Shown: positions 57,870 through 64,000 of the stretch, piece by piece
Layout: each line of letters starts with the position of its first letter
Position numbering within the stretch: the first letter of the stretch is position 1
Assembly: GCA_019914995.1 (NCBI GenBank)
Contig: CM034134.1
Location: forward strand, 3,531,645 to 3,595,644
Reading direction: 5' to 3'
DNA: 64,000 nucleotides
Origin: Acanthochlamys bracteata
Taxonomy: Eukaryota > Streptophyta > Magnoliopsida > Pandanales > Velloziaceae
Made by a program: the position numbers and the translations under genes
Notes under the pieces: generated by a model
The model's input: only the letters and a program-made list of their open reading frames with translations
Told to the model about the DNA's origin: nothing
The model's database searches: none

Positions 57870-59795
57870 ATATGTATATGTATATGTATTGTGTTACTTT
57901 GATCAAAAGTCCCGATAGAGATTGGTTCATATTCTGATGAGCTAAATTTATAAGCATGTTCCCAACACATGGTACTCCATATTTAGCGGTGAAGACTAAA
58001 TTTAGAGATATCGCCTACCATTTTTTGCCGTCATGTGCATCATGTACTTATAAAGACATATATGCCTCTATCATATATATAATGTATATATATATATGTA
58101 TATGTATATGTATGTAGATATATGTACTGCTATACTTGCATATAATAAGGAAATAAAATATAACTTCATGGGATGAAGTACAATCGGATATAATCAGAAG
58201 CTAATGTTCACATACATACACGTGCTTTAACCTCAAATGCATGCTTGTGTCCTACATGTTTAATGTTTTGGCATATTTGAAGGAAAGAAACTCTAAAACA
58301 GAAGCATGCAATGACAACTATATTATTAGTCCGTAAGAAAGTTCTTTAAAACAGATAGCAACTATAGAGAAGCTCTATGTGAGAAATTATGGTATAATTG
58401 TAATTAATATAAGCAAAGTATGCGATCAAACTTGGGAGACTTTACTAAAGTCAAATTTTCATCTCTACTCAAACATGTAAGAGTATACGTAACAAACTTG
58501 TTAAGAGTATAATGTTCTTATTGGACAAAATAATTATTCTCTTCTACTTTACCAGCTTTGGCAGCAGGAAGCAGCAAGTCTGAGGCAACAACTGCAGGAT
58601 TTGCAAGAGGATTATCGGTACCAGTTACAGAACCTGTTCCATATAATAGATGTATCAGTTTTTTAATAGTAAATTGCGAAAAATCATGATCTATAACCAA
58701 TGCAATATCCAAAAGCCTACTATCATTAGAGTACTATCTTCCATTCTAAGCTACCTTGTCAAGTTATCGCATATTTTCTCTTCCAGAGAGCAAAGCTTTC
58801 ACTATGGTCCTAACACTACAACATGTCTTCCACTAGTTAATACTAGATGAACTGCATCCTGATTCACATTAATGATTGAGAATCACATCTATCAGTGACA
58901 ATGCGATGATTACCTCGACATAGTATCAAAGAAGAACATCAATAGATAAATCTATGCAAAGCTACTTATTCTCTCACAGAAAATATGTAACTATTTAACG
59001 AGAGAGACCTCTTGCCTTCTCATTTTCAACTTTATCCAAGTAGTTCCACAAAATATTCAGTGTTCATATCCATCTTTTCAGGACATTAACAGGACAGAGC
59101 CTCTCTGGACTATCTGTTGGAGACTTACAGCATCTAGAGAACCGACTAGAGATGAGTCTAAAAACAGTTCGAATGAAGAAGGTATGACAACCTTTGCCCA
59201 AATGAATCACAAACAGTCTATTGTATCTCTTCTGAGCAATAGTGTTGATCATTTGTTTCTCTTGCAGGATCAGATCTTAATTGATGAAATTGAGGAAATA
59301 AAGAAGAAGGTATCTGCGTTCTGCATTCTGTCTCACAATATTTTAAAGTGAGAAAGGAAGAACACTGATCTTTTATGACGTAAATGCAGGGGAAACAACT
59401 TCATGAACAAAATGTAGAACTTTACAAGAAGGTAAAGGTTGCTTTGTTGTAAACTCAGATGCATCACGATATTAACGAAGAATGACAAAAAACGTCATGA
59501 ATTGCTACCGTTCAAGCTTGTGTAATTCAGATCTTCTTTTCTAGGTTTACGCGATAACTGGACAAAATGGAGAAGCTACGGAAGGTACACTTGTTCCTTT
59601 AGGCTTTCCAATCACAGATAATTTACATGTCCAACCCCTTCAAATAGGGCAGTCACGGCAGTTAGAAGAGGCACAAGCAGCTGCCTCAAATCTCAGGTAA
59701 ATCACTAGTACAGTTTGACATGAGTATTGAATTGATCCTTTTCAAGATATCAATTGTAAACATTCTGTCCTTGCAACAGACTTCAGCTGCACTAA
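36786..59795 (+). CDS. AGL17-like: MIKC-type MADS-box transcription factor, AGL17/ANR1 clade, 8 exons
   Basis: Coding exons: 36786-36970, 48865-48943, 58556-58617, 59082-59181, 59268-59309, 59390-59431, 59545-59696, 59780-59795. That is 678 nt and 225 residues, with every splice GT-AG and in phase. Lengths 62, 100, 42 and 42 for exons 3-6 are the standard MIKC pattern. MADS domain (1-61): [42 protein letters not shown] region about 62-90 ([16 protein letters not shown]). K region about 91-170: [40 protein letters not shown] and [14 protein letters not shown] region 171-225 ends SNLRLQLH. The MADS text and KTKEE and LQLH features place it in the AGL17/ANR1/AGL16/AGL21 clade, known for root nitrate response or flowering roles; the exact role cannot be told. 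It should bind CArG DNA as a dimer in the nucleus. Odd: MGGRGK has one extra Gly versus MGRGK. Introns 1 and 2 are 11,894 and 9,612 bp and hold several transposons. Confidence 0.9.
38035..38071. repeat. (TA)n microsatellite
   Basis: About 37 bp of perfect TA repeats within intron 1. Confidence 0.95.
38420..39151. mobile_element. hAT-like non-autonomous element
   Basis: 732 bp with inverted ends CATAGTTGTAAGAACCGGACC and CCTAGTTGGCAGACCCGGACC (imperfect). GC-rich ccgg/ggtcgacc ends surround an AT-rich core. The 8-bp duplication gttcaaag flanks it (38412-38419 and 39152-39159). Eight-bp duplications are the hAT signature. No transposase frame. Confidence 0.8.
39881..40260. mobile_element. Foldback MULE-type MITE, copy 1
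   Basis: 380 bp made of two long inverted arms (start gggagggataggggctctcc, end tgtccctagcccttccc) meeting near a T-run at 40060-40080. A perfect 10-bp duplication ttactaaata flanks it (39871-39880 and 40261-40270), the size expected for Mutator-like elements. No coding capacity. A second copy lies in intron 2. Confidence 0.85.
40440..41700 (+). pseudogene. Copia E gag end, protease region and integrase
   Basis: 40519-40740 holds the knuckle and [18 protein letters not shown]. 41409-41606 holds the integrase phrase [20 protein letters not shown] and [12 protein letters not shown]. Internal stops and shifts throughout. Confidence 0.7.
42099..43740 (+). pseudogene. Copia E connector, RT and RNase H
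   Basis: 42099-42296 connector with [18 protein letters not shown]; 42772-43104 RT with [20 protein letters not shown] and [15 protein letters not shown]; 43144-43425 [20 protein letters not shown] and the RNase H start; later [13 protein letters not shown] and KIPTKG near 43460-43700. Confidence 0.75.
44008..44575 (+). repeat. LTR-like unit (family F), copy 1
   Basis: Starts ttagatattgtaaagccactatataaattagt, which recurs at 56919 with a TG start. A TATA-like ctatatatatggg lies at 44246-44258. It may be the 3' LTR of Copia E, but this was not shown. Confidence 0.5.
44576..48864. other. Rest of intron 1 before exon 2
   Basis: Mostly AT-rich. 45170-45370 repeats gtcgca and cacaag words in a degenerate way. 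cgtaacaccccgagttt at 45549 resembles the start of some Gypsy LTRs. A (TA)n run lies at 46877-46899. 47860-48420 has LTR-like text on the minus strand (overlapping frames at 48129-48476 are not convincing genes). No sense exon besides exon 2 was seen. Confidence 0.45.
47370..47602 (-). other. Two antisense exon-like segments, unidentified
   Basis: Minus strand 47602-47561 reads [14 protein letters not shown] between ttctactgcag and gtaagc (phase 0). 47435-47370 reads [20 protein letters not shown] plus Ala and stop after tttgcag. They splice in frame and could be the last exons of a gene on the opposite strand. Possible upstream exons (48989-48955, about 49500-49440, 50331-50316) are much weaker. 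I recognise no family; chance is possible. Confidence 0.25.
48865..48943 (+). CDS. AGL17-like: MADS gene exon 2 (I region)
   Basis: 79 nt between ttccatcag and gtatgc. The first C completes the split Ser codon, then [26 protein letters not shown]. Exon size and the KTKEE text match AGL17-clade I regions. Confidence 0.9.
48944..50635. other. Intron 2 before Copia D
   Basis: Non-coding in the sense direction. The open frame 49251-49556 on the minus strand is discussed with the antisense exon-like segments. The last 20 bp (50616-50634) are copied inside Copia D. Confidence 0.45.
50680..51109 (-). pseudogene. Copia D integrase C-terminal part
   Basis: The frame to 51007 reads [59 protein letters not shown] and [13 protein letters not shown]. 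It ends where the filler begins. A stop near 51114 separates it from the upstream frame. Confidence 0.78.
51110..52057 (-). pseudogene. Copia D protease and integrase core
   Basis: The longest open frame in the window (315 codons). Seen in order: [12 protein letters not shown] (protease active site D-S-G), HLKLGH (pre-integrase zinc site), [28 protein letters not shown], and [20 protein letters not shown]. It lacks a start and is the middle of a polyprotein, not a gene of its own. Confidence 0.85.
52058..52786 (-). pseudogene. Copia D gag
   Basis: Starts [20 protein letters not shown] at 52786, 15 bp from the primer site. It continues [35 protein letters not shown], then shifts frame to [20 protein letters not shown] and [21 protein letters not shown] degraded zinc knuckle lies near 52110-52065. 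Confidence 0.8.
52801..52816 (-). promoter_or_regulatory. Primer-binding site of Copia D
   Basis: On the minus strand caagTGGTATCAGAGC, complementary to the 3' end of initiator Met tRNA, touching the LTR edge at 52815. Confidence 0.85.
52815..53318 (-). repeat. 5' LTR of Copia D
   Basis: 504 bp with ends TGTTGGATATAAAG...ATTTACAACA (minus). Same family as 27311-27835, 32015-32526 and 60745-61321. Confidence 0.88.
53324..56918 (-). mobile_element. Old degenerate Copia element in intron 2 (Copia G)
   Basis: Minus strand. Gag starts [15 protein letters not shown] at about 56522 beside a decayed primer site (56535-56552). Integrase end (near 55230-54950), RT connector and RT start (54870-54500: ARLVAKGYS-like [10 protein letters not shown]) and the RNase H end ([20 protein letters not shown], 54265-54200) are readable with many stops. 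A purine tract aagtgggagattgtg near 54022-54007 marks the 3' LTR edge, and 53324-54012 rich in tctagaacctttt is the likely 3' LTR. The outer ends are uncertain. Confidence 0.65.
56919..57070 (+). repeat. LTR-like unit (family F), copy 2, truncated
   Basis: TGTTAGACATTGTAAAGCCAC onward matches 44008 for about 100 bp, then diverges into repeated ggaaacccaaa(g/t)gtcaa phrases. Confidence 0.55.
57110..57335. repeat. Arm-like repeat next to MITE copy 2, left
   Basis: Text gtcacattgatcaagagtt to cttttggcaagcatgtgcac resembles 57895-58050 (direct orientation) and, more distantly, the MITE arms. A TA-rich run follows. Confidence 0.6.
57336..57725. mobile_element. Foldback MULE-type MITE, copy 2
   Basis: 390 bp. 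Arms begin ggagagggataggggcactc on both strands and pair over nearly the whole length around a centre near 57530. A 9-bp duplication atatatgta flanks it (57327-57335 and 57726-57734). Same family as 39881-40260. The mirrored short frames at 57204-57449 and 57612-57902 are artefacts of the palindrome. Confidence 0.85.
57726..58140. repeat. TA/TG microsatellite and right arm-like repeat
   Basis: (TA)n with interruptions to about 57890 (longest run about 57826-57868), then a copy of the 57110-57335 type text (gatcaaaagtcccgatagag, gccgtcatgtgcatcatg), then more TA repeats. Confidence 0.75.
58141..58555. other. End of intron 2 before exon 3
   Basis: Non-coding. A pyrimidine-rich acceptor tract attattctcttctactttaccag ends it. 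Confidence 0.6.
58556..58617 (+). CDS. AGL17-like: MADS gene exon 3 (K region start)
   Basis: 62 nt, the canonical size: [20 protein letters not shown] plus split Arg codon, phase-2 donor CG|gtacca. Its continuation past the donor is open only by chance. Confidence 0.88.
59082..59181 (+). CDS. AGL17-like: MADS gene exon 4 (K region)
   Basis: 100 nt after catcttttcag: [20 protein letters not shown], then [13 protein letters not shown], donor gtatga. TLTGQ stands where most relatives have QLMGE, a modest change at the exon start. Confidence 0.9.
59268..59309 (+). CDS. AGL17-like: MADS gene exon 5
   Basis: 42 nt: [14 protein letters not shown], the standard length for this exon. Confidence 0.9.
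59390..59431 (+). CDS. AGL17-like: MADS gene exon 6
   Basis: 42 nt: [14 protein letters not shown], end of the K region. Confidence 0.9.
59545..59696 (+). CDS. AGL17-like: MADS gene exon 7 (C region)
   Basis: 152 nt after cttttctag: [14 protein letters not shown], then [20 protein letters not shown], ending AAASNL plus a split Arg codon. Reading on without splicing gives a stop at once (AGG TAA), an alternative end that would lose LQLH. Confidence 0.85.
59780..59795 (+). CDS. AGL17-like: MADS gene exon 8 (terminal micro-exon)
   Basis: 16 nt after ccttgcaacag: completes Arg, then Leu-Gln-Leu-His and TAA. The LQLH ending is conserved in this clade, which is why I prefer it over read-through of exon 7. 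Confidence 0.75.
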
Positions 59796-60744
59796 GTAGA
59801 TGGAGTGTTGGAATTGTCACCATAGACAGAGATCCAATTACTCTGATACATCCGAAGACAAGAACAATGGCATATGTATGCATGCAAATTTCAACTATCA
59901 GCATTTCGTCTATGCATGAGATCTGAACATGTCTCTTTGGCCAAGATTGCAAGATGTAATATGCAGAAGCAAGCATTAAATAAAGTGATTTAAGGTCAAT
60001 AACATCTATGTAAACCGATATTCGCAAGGCACTCTTATAATGGTCATGACCCCTACTCCACTGAAGCACTTATCTTTTCTACCACAACTTCCATATCTCC
60101 CATCAATAGGTCAATGTGGCACTTTTGTTGCAAGAACGAACCTCCTCAGTGATTCACAGAAGATATCAACCAAAGTTAGTCTGGGAAGTTATCAAGCGAA
60201 AAATACTGGCAAAGTAGCTCCTAAGGAAGTACTTTAAGATAGGGCACGTTCACACTCTCTAACACAAAGGTCCCTCAATTTCTCAAACATTGGGTTAAGT
60301 TTGCCATAGAGCAGCTTTCAAGAGAGTGCAACATTCAAAAAGGTATATGAATATACTGATGAAAAGCCAATACTTTTAGAAGCATTACCATATTGAAGCT
60401 GACAACTCTATTTAGGACTTTTTTCTTATAAAATTACTGTTAAAAATGCTGGTTGCACAATGTATCTCTTTCTACTACCATCTAGAGGTGATTCCATTTT
60501 TGTTAAAGACCGTCTTCAGATCAGCCAGACATTGGATTTTCAGAGGTTGGGACCCCACATGAGATTCATAGGTTGAGACTGTAAGTCACTCTAACAAGTA
60601 TTCCACCCAATAAAAAGAATGGGAAGCCTTTCACTTCAACAATTAGATAAAGGGGAAACCCTTGAGAGTAGACCTTAAACTTGTTATAGTATCTCCAAAA
60701 CACTATCTGTCTATGGTCCCTTACTGGCTGGAGATACCTAGGAC
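59796..60744. other. 3' flank of the MADS gene
   Basis: Probable 3' UTR and spacer. Overlapping short frames on both strands (59686-60237) are not convincing. No clear terminator signal identified. Confidence 0.5.
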
Positions 60745-61321
60745 TGTTGGATATAAAGACACTTTGATGAGCTTATAATCAAGCAGTCCACAAGTAGCTG
60801 TTGGTAGTCCATCATTTAGTCCAACATAGCTCTTACGGTAGTTATGTCTAGATTCATTCATGAAGAAATGATGTCCAGATTCATAAGAAAGTTATGTCCA
60901 GATTCATCTAACTACCATAAGGAAGTTATGCCCACGAACTAATTCCAAAGAGTTACTTTGGAGAGTTAGTTATTTAGTGGACTAGCTACAAAGGATTTTC
61001 TTGCATCCTATATATATGTCCCAAATGTGCGGGATTTGTGATATGTATGAGAAGTATACAAAGAAGCATGCAAAGAGAGAAGGAAAGCAAGAAAGCAAAG
61101 TTGTAAGCATACATTGTAATCTCATCTTATAGTGATATTTTCTTTTGGTGTGACCACACCTCCGTGGGATTTTTCTCGTTTTTTTCCCCACATATATCTT
61201 GGTGTCGTGTGATTGCTTTCTTTATCTTTAACAATCTCAACTTGGATTGCAAGATCCTAATGTGTGCTATTCATTCCGCTGTGCTAATTTTTCGTTCGTT
61301 CATACTACCGCATTCACAACA
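60745..61321 (+). mobile_element. Solo LTR of the Tork-like Copia family
   Basis: 577 bp TGTTGGATATAAAG to CATTCACAACA, flanked by a perfect 5-bp duplication aggac (60740-60744 and 61322-61326). It is the fullest copy of the LTR seen in Copia C and D. A TATA-like ctatatatatg lies at 61007-61017. Confidence 0.9.
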
Positions 61322-61651
61322 AGGACACCAGGGATGGTTAAAGGCATAACTTCAGCGTCCATAGTTAAAATTTTCTCTTTGCAGTTCTTGTGCATATGGG
61401 CTTGGAAATTTTAAATGAAATACAGCAAGTTCCAAATCTGATGGCGTTACTTCTATGAAGAATGGAAGCCAATGTGTGATCCCCTAACAGAAACTGCCAT
61501 TGAAGCGGTAAGCCTAAAAAAATGGATAGCAATTTACGGCATACCAAAATCGATCAATTGCAAATTTGTTTGGCAGCAACTTCAATCGGTTGACCAAGCT
61601 GACATTAACAGTTCAACTAGTCACAAAACCAGTAGAAAAGCATATGCACAT
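61322..61651. other. Short spacer, no gene seen
   Basis: Small frames (61365-61547 minus, 61472-61663 plus) overlap and match nothing I know. Confidence 0.45.
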
Positions 61652-62243
61652 CCAAGGTTGTAGATTTTATGTAGGATCGCTTCGCTTGTGTAGGATCGTA
61701 ATATCGAGATTTTAAGTAAGATCGTAAGATCTTATTTATCGATAATTTTTTTATAAAATTATTTAATACTTTTAAAATTTTAGATATTATTTATTAAAAA
61801 TTAAAGACATAATTATTTTTATATTTCATCTTAATGTAATATATTAACAATGTTCATATTTGTGAACTATATTATTAATAATTTTTTATATTTATTAGCT
61901 CATTATCACAATATCTTTACGGATTATGTTATATTTTATAAATAGACACTTATATAATTATACCATATTTAGAAAATTCAATTTCTTATATAATCAATTA
62001 ATTAAGCGTCAAGTAATTATTTTTATCGCCTCAAAATAAAGATAAAAAGTATAATTCAAAATACCAAAATACAGAAAATATTTTGTTTTCATAATAAATT
62101 CCTCATAAAATAAACTAAACACAATTGTACCTGCTACAAAAGAACAATTGATTTTTTTTAGCTATTCCAGCTTCGCTCAAAATTTTCAAAAATTTTTCTG
62201 ACTCATAAAAATTTCTTATAAACTGAAATCATAAAATCGCAAG
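61652..62243. repeat. Unclassified AT-rich repeat, copy 2
   Basis: Matches 32701-32918 and 34955-35290 in order, without the solo LTR, which confirms that insertion. It breaks at 62243 where unrelated text starts. Confidence 0.7.
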
Positions 62244-62472
62244 CACGCGGCGGTGCCTTTTTGGAGGTTCGAATCCACTGCAAGGCGAGAAAGCTGCCAC
62301 AAGGTGCAGACGAAAGAATTGACGGTTGGAGTTCTTTTCCAAACCAAATTTGCTTTCTTTCACTTTGCATGAGATGCTAAATCTTCTGTACTGGAATTTT
62401 GAATGAAAAGCTAATTTAATTTACTTAAAAAAGTTTTCACTATTGGGTGATGAATGCTCATTGGAATGAACT
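62244..62472. other. Segment with a tRNA-like T-arm phrase
   Basis: cacgcggcggtgcc, then GGAGGTTCGAATCCACT at 62261-62277 resembles a tRNA T-arm/B box, followed by gcaaggcg. No matching 5' half of a tRNA precedes it, because the AT-rich repeat adjoins directly. It may be a tRNA-derived SINE remnant or a tRNA 3' piece. Confidence 0.3.
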
Positions 62473-62775
62473 TGTCTATAGACCAATTCGATCATGATTT
62501 GAGATTTTAGAATTAAAAGCTCTGGTTGCCATTTTATGTACCAAAATAAATATAATTATATAATTTTTAATTCATAGACCTTAATACATTTTTAATTTAA
62601 TTTTCATTGAAAAAAATTAAGTATGTCTATAAGGACCAATTCGTCATGATTTGAGATTCTAGAATTAAAAGCTCTGGTTGCAATTTTATTTACCAAAATA
62701 AATACAATCATATAAATTTTTTAATTCATAGACCTGAATGCATTTCTAATTTAATTTAATTTGAAACAAAATTAG
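62473..62775. repeat. Two-copy tandem duplication, about 151-bp unit
   Basis: Copies begin tgtctata at 62473 and 62624. They share gatttgagatt, tagaattaaaagctctggtt and taattcatagacct. Confidence 0.85.
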
Positions 62776-63754
62776 AATGAATTAAATTAGGTACGGAAAA
62801 TCTTTACAATTATTTAAGGATTTCAGAAAAACACACTAGTGGTAAATTCAAAATTTTTGTTTATACCCATATCTTCTCTCATAAAAATTCAAACAACAAA
62901 TTTGTTTTTTAGTTTATGATATTCATAAATCTTTGAATTGAATTAAGTAACCTTTAACTAAAAAAACAAATATTAAAAGCTTTGTTTGAATTAAAGTAAC
63001 AGCAGTACAACAGTTGAGAATAAATTAGAGTAGATAACAACGGTACATTTGAGAATAAATTAGAATAAAAAGCTGAAATTTTCTTAAGTTATTTTATTAG
63101 TGTAGAATTGAGTTTTCATACCAAAGTAATTGACCGACCATTTGCGGGTTCGCATTTCCCACATATAAACACATACCAAAATATTGACTAATCCCTAATC
63201 AATGTTGGACTGTAAATAGTGTGGATTATTAAACCCACCAATCTAAGGTCCAGCATAAGACGACACATTTGCTCACTACCAAGTTAACTAGCCTCTTTTT
63301 TAGTCGGAAACCATCTCTGATTGCTCTTCTTTTAACGTGGACTAGCCTACCTTAGTAGTCATCTTTTCTCTCAGGCACCACTCCCCAGACCTGCATAATT
63401 AGTCCGAATTTAACATAACTTAAAGATCCAATAATCTTCACACCAGCTGTACACACTTGGTGGCTAAGTATTTGCGGATTAACATCTTCCAAATATGAAA
63501 CATACTTTCTCCAACACTCAACAAGTACGATATTAAAAAGTGTGAATTGTTCAGCCCACAAAGCCAAAGCCCAACTTGACCCAACGTAACACCAGATATG
63601 GGCTTACTTGCTATGTTAGTTTGCTCGTTTTCCACTCATACACCCTTCCAAGCCCATCCGCTACAAGTCAGGACCTCTTCTAACTTGAAGGCCAACAATT
63701 TGCATCATGTCCACTCCATTAGCTAATTGGACGCTCTAGTCCGTACTGGAGTGC
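62776..63754. other. AT-rich then repeat-like DNA, no gene seen
   Basis: 62776-63120 is AT-rich. 63150-63720 has text such as aatgttggactg and cagcccacaaagcc typical of plant dispersed repeats, with no clear ends. Minus-strand short frames there are probably chance. Confidence 0.4.
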
Positions 63755-64000
63755 AGTGTAATCATAACGCTCTTCATGCGCCATAAGGCGCTTGTGAGCG
63801 TTATGATTTTACAGACCAACTGATCCCCCTAACATGGTGCTGGGGTATTTCTCCTGCTGGTATAGTACGGGAAGTGAAATTCTGCGCGAAACGGTGCTGT
63901 GTGGCGGTAAAGTTCCGTTATGGCGCTCTTTTGTGCGCCATAAGGCGTCTGTGAACGTTATGATTCTAAAGACCAACCGACTCCCCCGCATGGTGGTGTG
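63755..64000. repeat. Hairpin-bearing tandem repeat, about 157-bp period
   Basis: gcgccataaggcg recurs at 63778 and 63935, with gtgaRcgttatgatt and agaccaac following each time. In copy 1 atcataacgctc (63761-63772) pairs with gagcgttatgat (63796-63807) around an inner gcgcc-ataa-ggcgc stem. The array may continue beyond the window. Confidence 0.7.

Larger units (their letters stand above)
48944..58555 (+). other. Giant intron 2 of the MADS gene
   Basis: 9,612 bp from gtatgc to ttaccag. It holds Copia D, Copia G, an LTR-F fragment and the second MULE-type MITE with TA repeats. Confidence 0.85.

Noticed and set aside
57204-57970. Several overlapping open frames encoding Tyr/Ile runs and THSSSYPMV-like text on both strands
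   Set aside because: They are translations of the MITE palindrome and TA/TG microsatellites; the mirrored peptides on the two strands show this.

Overview
This window is nuclear DNA of a flowering plant, most likely a eudicot. The evidence is a nuclear gene for a chloroplast NDH subunit (ndhL), a MIKC-type MADS-box gene with the standard plant exon pattern, long AT-rich introns, and dense Copia, CACTA, hAT and MULE-type elements. There is no rRNA, CRISPR array or bacterial-style operon. I read exons by eye from splice sites, reading phase and family knowledge; nothing was aligned by computer.

Layout. 1-1665: AT-rich flank. 1666-7250 (minus): ndhL in four exons; its third intron is about 4.9 kb and holds a degenerate Copia element (2232-5881). 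8.5-11.2 kb: relics of a plant transposon-type gene, a small TRIM-like LTR element (9079-9850) and a Copia tail. 11196 to about 14.8 kb: a CACTA element on the minus strand. 16790-21714: Copia B on the minus strand, with a near-perfect target duplication. 21837-24071: a deleted SIRE-type Copia element with a perfect target duplication. 24728-26597: relics of a second CACTA element (TNP2, DUF4218 and DUF4216-like). 26598-32526: two joined Tork-like Copia copies. 32919-34954: a solo SIRE-type LTR nested in an unclassified AT-rich repeat whose second copy lies at 61652-62243.

36786-59795 (plus): the main gene, an AGL17/ANR1-clade MADS-box factor. Eight exons with matching phases give a 225-residue protein ending in LRLQLH. 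The coding sequence is 678 nt, but the gene spans 23 kb because introns 1 (11.9 kb) and 2 (9.6 kb) are filled with transposons: a hAT-like element, two copies of one foldback MULE-type MITE, three Copia elements, LTR fragments and TA microsatellites. Downstream lie a solo Copia LTR (60745-61321), the second copy of the AT-rich repeat, a 151-bp tandem duplication, and a 157-bp-period hairpin repeat running off the window end.

Only ndhL and the MADS gene look like intact host genes. NdhL is a membrane subunit of the chloroplast NADH dehydrogenase-like complex (cyclic electron flow); the MADS protein should bind CArG boxes as a dimer. They share no pathway I can see. I found no convincing new biochemical system. 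The noteworthy points are the intact exon sets inside heavily invaded introns, and several insertions whose target duplications let their history be read, including a deletion patched with a copy of its own flank.
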